Shown here: positions 25,662 to 33,399 of the stretch, piece by piece
Layout: the number at the start of each line of letters is the position of its first letter
Position numbering within the stretch: the stretch's first letter is position 1
Assembly (NCBI GenBank): GCA_022648295.1
Contig: JALCME010000008.1
Location: forward strand, 95,632-159,631
From: Bacteroides sp.
GTDB lineage: Bacteria > Bacteroidota > Bacteroidia > Bacteroidales > Bacteroidaceae
Direction of reading: 5' to 3'
DNA length: 64,000 bases
The notes under the pieces: model-generated
Seen by the model: the letters and a program-made list of their open reading frames with translations, nothing else
The model's database searches: none
What the model was told of the DNA's origin: nothing
Made by a program: the position numbers and the translations under genes

Positions 25662-27002
25662 ATGGGAAGAACATTAATACATAACGCTACAATAGTAAAT
25701 GGAGGAGAATCAGTTCAAGGTTCGGTAGTAATAGAAAATAAACGCATAGCAGAAGTCTTAACCAACGGTAAACCGCTATCGCGCCCCTGTGATGAAATAA
25801 TAGACGCAACAGGTTGCTACTTACTCCCCGGAATCATTGATGACCATGTACATTTTCGGGATCCGGGGCTCACACACAAAGCCGACTTTCTTACAGAGAG
25901 CCGTGCGGCAGTAGCCGGAGGGGTTACTTCCATCATGGATATGCCCAATACCAGCCCGCTGACCACTACCCTTGATGCACTGGAAGAGAAGTTTGACCTG
26001 ATGAACAGGAAGTGTATCGTTAACCATTCCTGCTACTTCGGAGCTACAAACAGCAACTATACAGAATTTAGTAAACTGGACGAGCATCGGGTATGCGGAA
26101 TTAAACTCTTCATGGGTTCCAGTACGGGAAATATGTTAGTGGATAGAAAGCAAAGCTTAGAGAAAATATTTGGTAGTGCTCCCTTGCTAATCGCCGCTCA
26201 TTGTGAGAATCAAGATCTTATTAAAAAGAACATTGCACATTACAAAGAAATATATCAGGACGAAGAAATTCCATTGGAGAAACATCCATATATACGATCT
26301 GCACAAGCATGCTACGATTCATCCCATTTAGCCGTTAATTTGGCTACCGAGAGTGGTGCACGCCTGCACATACTGCACATTTCCACCGCAAAAGAGATTG
26401 AGTTGCTAACTAACGCAGCAACTCCTCAAAAGCGGATTACGGCGGAAGCATGTGTTTCTCATTTGCTATTCTCCTCTACTGACTATAAAACGTTAGGGAC
26501 GCGCATCAAATGTAATCCGGCAATAAAAGTAAAAAAGAATCGGCTTGCGCTACAAAATGCTGTTAATGAAGGTTATATAGATGTCATAGCAACCGATCAT
26601 GCCCCCCACTTACTAAGTGAGAAAGAAGGAGGGGCGCTGAAAGCAGCATCTGGTATGCCAATGATACAATTCTCTCTTGTCAGCATGCTCGAATTAGTGG
26701 ATAAGAACATTTTCAGCATCGAAACTGTTGTAGGTAAAATGTGTCATGCACCTGCACAAATCTACCGAATTAACAACCGGGGATATATACAGGAAAATTT
26801 CCAGGCTGACTTAGTTCTTGTAAGACGGGGAGAACCGTGGACGGTCAGTCGTGACAATATTCTCAGCAAGTGTGCATGGAGCCCTCTGGAAGGACATTCT
26901 TTTAATTGGAAGGTCGAAAAAACATTTGTAAACGGACAGTTGATATATAACGACGGACAAATAAATGATACTTACCGGGGGGAAGAATTAAGATTCAATT
27001 AA
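25662..27002 (+). CDS. pyrC: Dihydroorotase
   Basis: Dihydroorotase cyclises carbamoyl aspartate to dihydroorotate, the third step of pyrimidine synthesis. The 446-residue protein is of the class I (long) type. It has the metal-binding DDHVHFRDPG motif, GIKLFMGSS (Lys to be carboxylated as metal bridge), AAHCEN, HILHIST and the catalytic IATDHAPH. The ATG at 25662 follows the GT2 stop by 2 bp, so the two genes are tightly coupled; an upstream in-frame start at 25629 would overlap the GT2 gene. Confidence 0.93.
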   Translation: MGRTLIHNATIVNGGESVQGSVVIENKRIAEVLTNGKPLSRPCDEIIDATGCYLLPGIIDDHVHFRDPGLTHKADFLTESRAAVAGGVTSIMDMPNTSPLTTTLDALEEKFDLMNRKCIVNHSCYFGATNSNYTEFSKLDEHRVCGIKLFMGSSTGNMLVDRKQSLEKIFGSAPLLIAAHCENQDLIKKNIAHYKEIYQDEEIPLEKHPYIRSAQACYDSSHLAVNLATESGARLHILHISTAKEIELLTNAATPQKRITAEACVSHLLFSSTDYKTLGTRIKCNPAIKVKKNRLALQNAVNEGYIDVIATDHAPHLLSEKEGGALKAASGMPMIQFSLVSMLELVDKNIFSIETVVGKMCHAPAQIYRINNRGYIQENFQADLVLVRRGEPWTVSRDNILSKCAWSPLEGHSFNWKVEKTFVNGQLIYNDGQINDTYRGEELRFN

Positions 27003-27025
27003 CTAACCTAAAGGTAACGACCGGA

Positions 27026-27925
27026 ATGAAAGAAGAAGTTCTATCATATGCTATACACGATGTCACCCCATACATCAATTGGATATACTTTTTCCATGCA
27101 TGGGGATTTCAACTGCGTTTCTCTGCAATAGCAAACATACACGGATGTGACGTTTGTCGCGCATCGTGGCTAACTACTTTTCCCGAAGAAGAACGCAGCA
27201 AAGCGGCGGAAGCCATGCAGCTCTTTAAAGAAGCCAACCGAATGCTCAATCAACTGGATGAGGACTATCAGGTTCATGTCATTTATCAACTCCGCGAAGC
27301 AAATTCGGACGGCGACAACATTCTAATGGAAGGTACTCCCTTCCCGCTATTACGCCAGCAGACTCCTCATACCGATAACTCTCCATATCTATGTCTGAGT
27401 GATTTTATTCGCCCGCTCTCTTCCGGTAAACAGGATACCATAGGATTGTTTGCCGCCACATGTGATGGCGAAATAGAAGCTTTATACGAGAATGATCCCT
27501 ATAAACGTATGTTAGTACAGACACTAGCCGATCGCCTTGCAGAAGCTGCAACGGAAAAGGTACACGAATATGTCCGTAAAACGGCATGGGGATATGCTAA
27601 AGACGAAAATCTCACTATACCTGATTTATTAGTGGAAAAGTATCAAGGCATCCGTCCTGCTGTGGGATACCCATCCCTGCCAGATCAATCCATCATTTTT
27701 TTATTGAACCAGCTATTGAAAATGGAGCGTATAGGCATCACCCTGACCGAAAGCGGAGCGATGAGTCCCCACGCTTCGGTAAGCGGATTAATGATAGCGC
27801 ATCCTTCTTCCCACTACTTTGCCGTTGGAAAGATTGGAGACGACCAGTTGGAAGATTATGCCCGCCGCCGGGGAATGCAGGTTTCGGAAATACGCAAATT
27901 CCTGCTAGCTAACCTAAAGCTTTAG
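27026..27925 (+). CDS. Stand-alone MetH reactivation (AdoMet-binding) domain protein
   Basis: The 299-residue protein corresponds to the C-terminal activation domain of cobalamin-dependent methionine synthase MetH, which rebinds S-adenosylmethionine to remethylate oxidised cob(II)alamin. The diagnostic motifs are YQGIRPAVGYPSLPDQ near residue 210, LTESGAMSPHASVSGLM near 250 and SSHYFAVGKIGDDQLEDYARRRG near the end. No methyltransferase or cobalamin domain is attached, so it must act in trans on a truncated MetH encoded elsewhere, as known for Bacteroides. It lies 23 bp after pyrC and is probably in the same operon, although no metabolic link is obvious. Confidence 0.88.
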   Translation: MKEEVLSYAIHDVTPYINWIYFFHAWGFQLRFSAIANIHGCDVCRASWLTTFPEEERSKAAEAMQLFKEANRMLNQLDEDYQVHVIYQLREANSDGDNILMEGTPFPLLRQQTPHTDNSPYLCLSDFIRPLSSGKQDTIGLFAATCDGEIEALYENDPYKRMLVQTLADRLAEAATEKVHEYVRKTAWGYAKDENLTIPDLLVEKYQGIRPAVGYPSLPDQSIIFLLNQLLKMERIGITLTESGAMSPHASVSGLMIAHPSSHYFAVGKIGDDQLEDYARRRGMQVSEIRKFLLANLKL

Positions 27926-28157
27926 AAAATGAGATTACGCCAAGAGCGCTAATCTATCGTCACTCATATTACAGATGTTTCCGAGAAGCATGATAAGGGT
28001 TTCAAAAAGCTTTTGACTTAAATCTCAGTTATTCTCTTTTTATCAGGTTTTATCATTAAAATTCATTTGCAATCATGAAAGTTTAATGTTTACTGTGATT
28101 TTTCAGACCATCTTTGCGACTAACAAAACAAAGTATCTAAGAAATTATTAAGTAGAA

Positions 28158-28643
28158 ATGGAGAATGTAGAACAAGAGTTCCTTTCCGTGATACATGAAT
28201 ATTCGCGTGTCATCTATAAGGTGTGCTATCTGTACACTACTCCAAATGCCACTCTTAACGATCTATACCAGGAAGTTGTACTCAATATATGGAAAGCATT
28301 TCCCAAGTTTCGCAAAGAATGTAAGATTTCTACATGGATCTACCGAATTGCTTTAAATACATGCATCAGTTTTATCCGTAAAGAAAAAAACATTCCCGAA
28401 ATCATCTCTTTCACCCAAGAAGCAGACAGAATAGAGGAGGACGATGACAAACAACTAATGCTTAATAAACTCTATTGGATGATCAATAAACTGGGACAAC
28501 TGGAAAAGTCGATCATCTTGCTTTACCTGGAAGAAAAGAAATATGAAGAAATAGCCGAAATTACAGGCCTAAGTGTAACAAACATTGCAACCAGAATCAG
28601 TCGAATAAAAGACAAACTAAGGGTAATGAACAAGGAGGATTAA
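28158..28643 (+). CDS. ECF-type RNA polymerase sigma factor
   Basis: The 161-residue protein has the two ECF domains. Region 2 is about residues 10-75, with DLYQEVVLNIWKAFPKFR and STWIYRIALNTCIS. Region 4 is about 105-158, with LGQLEKSIILLYLEEKKYEEIAEITGLSVTNIATRISRIKDKL as its helix-turn-helix. It directs transcription of an unknown regulon. The next gene, 1 bp downstream, encodes a four-helix membrane protein that is a likely anti-sigma factor. An imperfect -7 box (CATCTTTG, 28109-28116) precedes it. It is not linked to SusCD genes here, unlike the sigma gene at 36943. Confidence 0.9.
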   Translation: MENVEQEFLSVIHEYSRVIYKVCYLYTTPNATLNDLYQEVVLNIWKAFPKFRKECKISTWIYRIALNTCISFIRKEKNIPEIISFTQEADRIEEDDDKQLMLNKLYWMINKLGQLEKSIILLYLEEKKYEEIAEITGLSVTNIATRISRIKDKLRVMNKED

Positions 28644-28644
28644 T

Positions 28645-29271
28645 ATGGAACTGGATGAATTGAAGAAATCATGGAATACCTTAAATGAACAATTGCAAAA
28701 GGAATCCATCACCAATGACGAGCAAGTGATAGAATTAATCACCCGATACAAGGATAATGCCAACAAGAGTCTGAAATGTCTTACAGGGTGGCAACGCTTT
28801 TCCATCACGATTGGAATAGTGGGTATACTTGTTCTTTCATTAATATGGATATTACCTTCTCTTTTCCACATCAGCGAAGAATGTCAGTCCAAAATCAATG
28901 TACTCACTATATTTATCGGAATCAGTATCTTGGGGGGAATCTGGTGGGATTGTAAGAACTATATATGGATAAAAAACACTAAAATAGACGAGATGCCGGT
29001 TAGCGTAGTCAGCAAGCGCATGCTTCAATTTCGTCAATGGATAAAAGCAGAAATCATTACCATATCCGCATGGATTATCGTATTCAACGTCGTCTATTAT
29101 TGGGCAATGAATTTCAACAAGGCATCCATTGCGGTACAAGCTATATTAATCGGTATTATAGTATTAGGTGACGTCGTTATCATCTACTTCTTATATAAAA
29201 AAATAGCATATAAGCACCTGGATAATATCAAGAAAAACATCGATGAATTAAAAGATATATGTTCTGAATAA
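28645..29271 (+). CDS. Four-helix membrane protein, probable anti-sigma partner
   Basis: The 208-residue protein starts with the soluble segment MELDELKKSWNTLNEQL, often found in Bacteroidota proteins next to ECF sigma genes. It then has four membrane helices in two pairs (about 52-75, 85-105, 135-155 and 165-185) and a cytoplasmic Lys-rich tail. It is encoded 1 bp after the sigma factor, so the two are translationally coupled. An anti-sigma role at the inner membrane is inferred from that arrangement; there is no recognisable ZAS zinc motif. Confidence 0.6.
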   Translation: MELDELKKSWNTLNEQLQKESITNDEQVIELITRYKDNANKSLKCLTGWQRFSITIGIVGILVLSLIWILPSLFHISEECQSKINVLTIFIGISILGGIWWDCKNYIWIKNTKIDEMPVSVVSKRMLQFRQWIKAEIITISAWIIVFNVVYYWAMNFNKASIAVQAILIGIIVLGDVVIIYFLYKKIAYKHLDNIKKNIDELKDICSE

Positions 29272-29281
29272 TAGTCATTGT

Positions 29282-29315
29282 TTTGAACGATTATTTCCAA
29301 AATAGATTATCTTTG
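29282..29315 (+). promoter_or_regulatory. Promoter of plsC
   Basis: TTTG (29282-29285) and TATCTTTG (29308-29315) are spaced 22 bp apart, 21 bp before the ATG at 29337. Confidence 0.65.
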
Positions 29316-29336
29316 TAGCGATAAACATTCCAACCT

Positions 29337-30095
29337 ATGAAGATACTCTATAATATTTATCAGATTTGCTTCGCCTTACCACTGCTATTGATATTAACAA
29401 TACTTACCGCCTTAACTACCATCATCGGTTCTCTCATCGGAGGCGCACATACATGGGGATACTACCCTGGCAAAATATGGTCGGAACTTATTTGCCTGTT
29501 CCTTTTGATTCCCGTAAAAGTACGTGGAAGGGAAAAGTTGCATAAAAGGACGTCATACGTCTTCGTTCCCAATCATCAGGGAGCTTTTGATATCTTTCTC
29601 ATATATGGATTCATAGGGCGTAACTTTAAATGGATGATGAAAAAGAGCTTGCGGAGAATCCCGTTTGTAGGAAAAGCATGCGAAAGCGCCGGTCATATCT
29701 TTGTAAATAGATCCGGTCCTAAAAAGGTATTGGAGACTATTCAAAAAGCCAAATCTTCCTTAAAAGACGGAGTTTCATTAGTCGTTTTTCCGGAAGGTGC
29801 ACGAACTTTTACCGGACACATGGGCTACTTCAAGAAAGGGGCTTTTCAACTGGCTGACGAATTACAATTAGAAGTCGTTCCAGTCACCATTGACGGTTCA
29901 TTTGAAATATTACCACGGACAGCTAAATGGATTCACCGTCACCGGATGATACTTACCATTCATGACCCCATTCCACCCAGCGGACAGGGAAATGACAACA
30001 TAAAAGAAACACTGGCAAAAGCTTATGTAGCTGTGGAAAGCGCTTTACCTGACAAGTATAAGGGTATGGTAAGAAATGAAGATCAAGATCGTTAG
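29337..30095 (+). CDS. plsC: 1-acyl-sn-glycerol-3-phosphate acyltransferase
   Basis: PlsC acylates lysophosphatidic acid to phosphatidic acid at the inner membrane. The 252-residue product has two N-terminal hydrophobic helices (about 10-30 and 45-60). The acyltransferase motifs follow: NHQGAFD with His80 and Asp85 (HX4D), KWMMKKSLRRIPFVGK, GHIFVNRSG and VVFPEGART. It matches the usual PlsC length and layout, better than the shorter protein at 12198. It has its own promoter and a strong terminator, so it is monocistronic. Confidence 0.93.
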   Translation: MKILYNIYQICFALPLLLILTILTALTTIIGSLIGGAHTWGYYPGKIWSELICLFLLIPVKVRGREKLHKRTSYVFVPNHQGAFDIFLIYGFIGRNFKWMMKKSLRRIPFVGKACESAGHIFVNRSGPKKVLETIQKAKSSLKDGVSLVVFPEGARTFTGHMGYFKKGAFQLADELQLEVVPVTIDGSFEILPRTAKWIHRHRMILTIHDPIPPSGQGNDNIKETLAKAYVAVESALPDKYKGMVRNEDQDR

Positions 30096-30097
30096 CA

Positions 30098-30127
30098 CAT
30101 CATACTCTTTTTTAAAAGAGTATGATG
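30098..30127. terminator. Strong intrinsic terminator after plsC
   Basis: A near-perfect 14-bp stem (CATCATACTCTTTT / AAAAGAGTATGATG) with a 2-base loop begins 2 bp after the plsC stop. It can serve both plsC and the convergent DUF4369 gene ending at 30164. Confidence 0.8.
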
Positions 30128-30163
30128 ATTTAGGAATATTCAGCAAATAATATCTGGAATCTT

Positions 30164-30919
30164 CTATTTATCTGCTTCAGCTTTAGCTTCCACATTCTGC
30201 TCCATACGGCGATGCTCATCTATCAACTGCATGTTTTCCTTTGCTTTTGAAAGAAAGTCTTTGACCATTTTATTACTTTTAAATGATAAAGGAGCATCCT
30301 TAACAATATCTTCAATCTGCGGCGTCATCACCGGATAAGGTAAAGTACTACATAACATAATGAAGACATTAGGACCCAGAACATTTTCATAATTGTCGGC
30401 AATAAAGCCCTTAATATAGTCGTTCATATCTTTCACTATCCCTGCACTTTCCTTATTCAGTTCATCATGCACATCAGCCAAATCGGCACCATCCAACACC
30501 ATGCGCGCTTCTTTGCTTTCCAAGTCTTCTATTTTCACTTCAAAAGCATTCCGCTTATCAATGAATTCATAAAGTGCTTCATTAAGAGGAGTACCAGTAG
30601 CACTCAACTGAGAATGAGAGATCGAGACTGTAGTCTTCCCTCCTTCAAGCACCAAAGGCATAATGTCTTCATCGTCCATATACAGGGTGACCATCATAAC
30701 AGAATCCAACGGACCGCTCATTTTAAATAAGCCATGAACCACTTCTGCGGAATCAACAGCCTTCCATTGTCCATTCTGTAATGTCTTAAGGAAAAGCATC
30801 TTTCCATCAAGACTGGTCACAGACGAAGAACCTTCAATTTTATACTTCCGGTTGCAGGATGCAAAAAGTATAAGCGAAAGTAATAACGGCAAAAAACTGT
30901 TCACACTTATCCTGATCAT
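30164..30919 (-). CDS. DUF4369 lipoprotein
   Basis: The 251-residue protein carries a lipoprotein signal peptide (LLSLILFASC, with the lipid-modified Cys followed by NRK), so it should be membrane-anchored. The N-terminal 100 residues fit the DUF4369 beta domain common in Bacteroidota thiol-disulfide proteins (GKMLFLKT, AEVVHGLFKMSG, MPLVLEGGKTTVSI). In most relatives a thioredoxin-like domain follows. Here the C-terminal half is a helical, charged region with no CXXC, so a redox role is unlikely. The ATG at 30919 is preferred over an upstream in-frame start at 31006, as the -7 box lies in between. Confidence 0.72.
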   Translation of the reverse strand: MIRISVNSFLPLLLSLILFASCNRKYKIEGSSSVTSLDGKMLFLKTLQNGQWKAVDSAEVVHGLFKMSGPLDSVMMVTLYMDDEDIMPLVLEGGKTTVSISHSQLSATGTPLNEALYEFIDKRNAFEVKIEDLESKEARMVLDGADLADVHDELNKESAGIVKDMNDYIKGFIADNYENVLGPNVFIMLCSTLPYPVMTPQIEDIVKDAPLSFKSNKMVKDFLSKAKENMQLIDEHRRMEQNVEAKAEADK

Positions 30920-30947
30920 ATATAATACGATTTTATGAAACTCGTTA

Positions 30948-30955
30948 CAAAGGTA
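30948..30955 (-). promoter_or_regulatory. -7 box of the DUF4369 gene
   Basis: CAAAGGTA is TACCTTTG on the minus strand, 28 bp before the ATG at 30919. It excludes the longer in-frame start at 31006. Confidence 0.55.
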
Positions 30956-31070
30956 CAACTGTTTCATTCTGTAAGGAAATCTTTTATCAATATTTATATT
31001 TTGCACCTTTTTTATATAATAATCTTTATAAAAGGGGAGACTAATGAAGGTACTTTCCAGTTAGTTTTCT

Positions 31071-31078
31071 TATTTTTG
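31071..31078 (+). promoter_or_regulatory. -7 box of the DPP7-type peptidase gene
   Basis: TATTTTTG matches TAnnTTTG, 75 bp before the ATG at 31154. Confidence 0.45.
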
Positions 31079-31153
31079 CAAAATCTGTATAACAAAAACA
31101 AAATACGGGCATTAAAATAAACAAGAAATACAATAAACTATAATAATGTAATA

Positions 31154-33316
31154 ATGAAAATTAAAAACTACTTGATAGCGTTACTTATTACGCTTACATT
31201 CAGTTCAATAGCACGGGCTGATGAAGGAATGTGGTTGTTGCAATTAATGAAACAACAGCACTCTATTGACTTAATGAAGAAACAAGGGCTGCAACTGGAA
31301 GCAGACGATCTGTACAATCCAAACGGCGTTTCATTAAAAGACGCTGTGGGTATCTTCGGAGGTGGATGTACAGGTGAGATCATTTCACCGAAAGGGTTAA
31401 TATTAACCAATCATCACTGCGGCTATGCATCACTCCAACAGCACAGTAGCGTGGAACACGATTATCTGACTAACGGCTTTTGGGCAAAGAGTATGGATGA
31501 AGAGCTGGCTACACCGGGACTAAAGTTCCAGTTCATTAAGCGCATTGAAGACATTACGAATATGGTAAACCAGAAAATACAATCGGGAGAGGTTAGTGAA
31601 ACAGATGCACTGACAAAGCCCTTTTTGGATAAACTGGCAAAAGAGTTATATGAAAAGAGTGACCTGAAAGGAGAAAAAGGCATTCAAGTTCAGGCACTGC
31701 CCTTCTATGCAGGTAACAAATACTATTTGTTCTACAAAAAAGTATATACGGATGTACGTATGGTTGCGGCTCCCCCCTCCTCTATCGGAAAATTCGGTGG
31801 AGAGACAGACAACTGGATGTGGCCCCGTCATACGGGCGATTTCTCCATGTTCCGCATTTATGCAGATGCCAATGGCGAACCGGCAGAATACTCTCCAAAG
31901 AATATCCCTTTGAAGACTCCTAAATTCTTCCCTATTTCCCTCAAAGGACTGAAAGATGGTGACTACACCATGATCATGGGATTTCCGGGAAGCACCAGCC
32001 GCTACCTGACTGTATCGGAAGTGAAAGAACGTATGGAAGCTTCGAACGAACCGCGTATACGCATCCGTGGCGTACGTCTTGACGTTTTGAAGAAGGCTAT
32101 GGCCGCCAGTGACAAGACCCGCATACAATACGCCAGTAAATTTGCCGGCTCCAGTAACTATTGGAAAAACTCCATAGGCATGAACAAAGCAATCATTGAC
32201 AACAATGTATTGGAAACAAAAGCCGAACAGGAAAAGAAATTTAATGAATATGCTAAAGACAAACCTCAATATCAAGGTGTTGTAGATAAAATAGATTCCA
32301 TTGTAAGTAGCGGAACAGGGTTGACACGTCAATTTTACTATTTATCGGAAGCTTTCAGGGGAGCAATAGAATTTGGATCACCTTATCAGATAATGGATCA
32401 GCTTAAAGAAGCATTGACTGCAAAGAACGATTCGCTGATTAATAAGGCAAAGCAAGACTTAAAAGAGGTGTTCGCCGAAATACACAATAAAGATTACGAT
32501 CATGAAGTGGACAGGGCAGTAGCTAAGGCAATCTTCCCTACTTACGCAGAAGCCATTCCGGCAGAAGAACGTCCCGCTTTCTTCCAAACAATTGATAAAG
32601 AGTACAAAGGCAATTATGATGCATACATAGATGATATGTACGACAATTCAATCATGGCTAATCAGACTAACTTTGATAAGTTCATGAAGAAACCTACCGT
32701 TAAAGCTATTGATAAAGACATGGCTACCCAATACAGCCGGGCTAAAATAGAAAAACTGAAGGAACTGGCTGGTCAAATGGGAGGAAGTTCCAAAGAACTT
32801 GCTTTACTGCATAAAGCCTATATCCGTGGATTGGAAGAGATGAAGTTACCGGCTCCTTCTTACCCGGATGCCAATTTCACCATCCGTTTGACTTATGGTA
32901 ACGTAAAATCGTATGACCCGCGTGATGGAGTGCATTACAACTACTACACCACTACCGATGGGGTTTTGGAAAAAGAAAATCCCAATAATCCTGAATTCAT
33001 TGTACCGGCTAAACTCAAAGAACTCATCGAGAAAAAGGATTTCGGACGCTACGCCATGTCTGACGGCAGCATGCCCATCTGCTTCCTGAGTACCAATGAC
33101 ATTACAGGCGGAAATTCCGGTAGTCCGGTGCTGAATGCAAAAGGAGAACTGATTGGTTGTGCTTTCGACGGTAATTGGGAGTCACTGAGTGGCGACATCA
33201 ACTTCGACAACAAGCTGCAACGCTGCATTTGTCTGGACGTGCGTTACGTCCTATTTATCCTTGACAAGTTAGGAGATTGCAAACGCTTAATCGATGAGAT
33301 GAGTATTGTAGAATAA
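31154..33316 (+). CDS. S46 dipeptidyl-peptidase, DPP7 type
   Basis: The 720-residue serine exopeptidase has a signal peptide ending near ARADEG. It removes dipeptides from the N-terminus of oligopeptides in the periplasm. The chymotrypsin-like half is seen in LTNHHCGY (catalytic His near 87) and GGNSGSPV with Ser655. The residue 18 after the catalytic Ser, Gly673, is the specificity position. Gly there marks DPP7, which prefers hydrophobic P1 residues, while DPP11 has Arg. The helical regulatory domain lies between about 280 and 570. It is followed by a terminator and then the DPP11-type paralogue. Confidence 0.92.
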   Translation: MKIKNYLIALLITLTFSSIARADEGMWLLQLMKQQHSIDLMKKQGLQLEADDLYNPNGVSLKDAVGIFGGGCTGEIISPKGLILTNHHCGYASLQQHSSVEHDYLTNGFWAKSMDEELATPGLKFQFIKRIEDITNMVNQKIQSGEVSETDALTKPFLDKLAKELYEKSDLKGEKGIQVQALPFYAGNKYYLFYKKVYTDVRMVAAPPSSIGKFGGETDNWMWPRHTGDFSMFRIYADANGEPAEYSPKNIPLKTPKFFPISLKGLKDGDYTMIMGFPGSTSRYLTVSEVKERMEASNEPRIRIRGVRLDVLKKAMAASDKTRIQYASKFAGSSNYWKNSIGMNKAIIDNNVLETKAEQEKKFNEYAKDKPQYQGVVDKIDSIVSSGTGLTRQFYYLSEAFRGAIEFGSPYQIMDQLKEALTAKNDSLINKAKQDLKEVFAEIHNKDYDHEVDRAVAKAIFPTYAEAIPAEERPAFFQTIDKEYKGNYDAYIDDMYDNSIMANQTNFDKFMKKPTVKAIDKDMATQYSRAKIEKLKELAGQMGGSSKELALLHKAYIRGLEEMKLPAPSYPDANFTIRLTYGNVKSYDPRDGVHYNYYTTTDGVLEKENPNNPEFIVPAKLKELIEKKDFGRYAMSDGSMPICFLSTNDITGGNSGSPVLNAKGELIGCAFDGNWESLSGDINFDNKLQRCICLDVRYVLFILDKLGDCKRLIDEMSIVE

Positions 33317-33327
33317 ACCTAAAATTA

Positions 33328-33378
33328 ACGGGCTGTGCCGGATTTGTTCTAAGGAACTTTCGCTGCACAGCCCGTTTT
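33328..33378 (+). terminator. Intrinsic terminator between the two S46 genes
   Basis: An 11-bp perfect stem ACGGGCTGTGC (33328-33338) / GCACAGCCCGT (33365-33375) is followed by TTTT. It lies 12 bp after the DPP7 stop, so the two peptidase genes may be partly or fully independent. Confidence 0.75.
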
Positions 33379-33399
33379 ATATAACAAAAGAACAATGAC

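Noticed and set aside
31646..32332. A 228-residue open frame on the minus strand inside the DPP7-type gene
   Set aside because: It is fully antisense to a well-supported S46 peptidase, has no recognisable domain, and its composition mirrors the coding strand.
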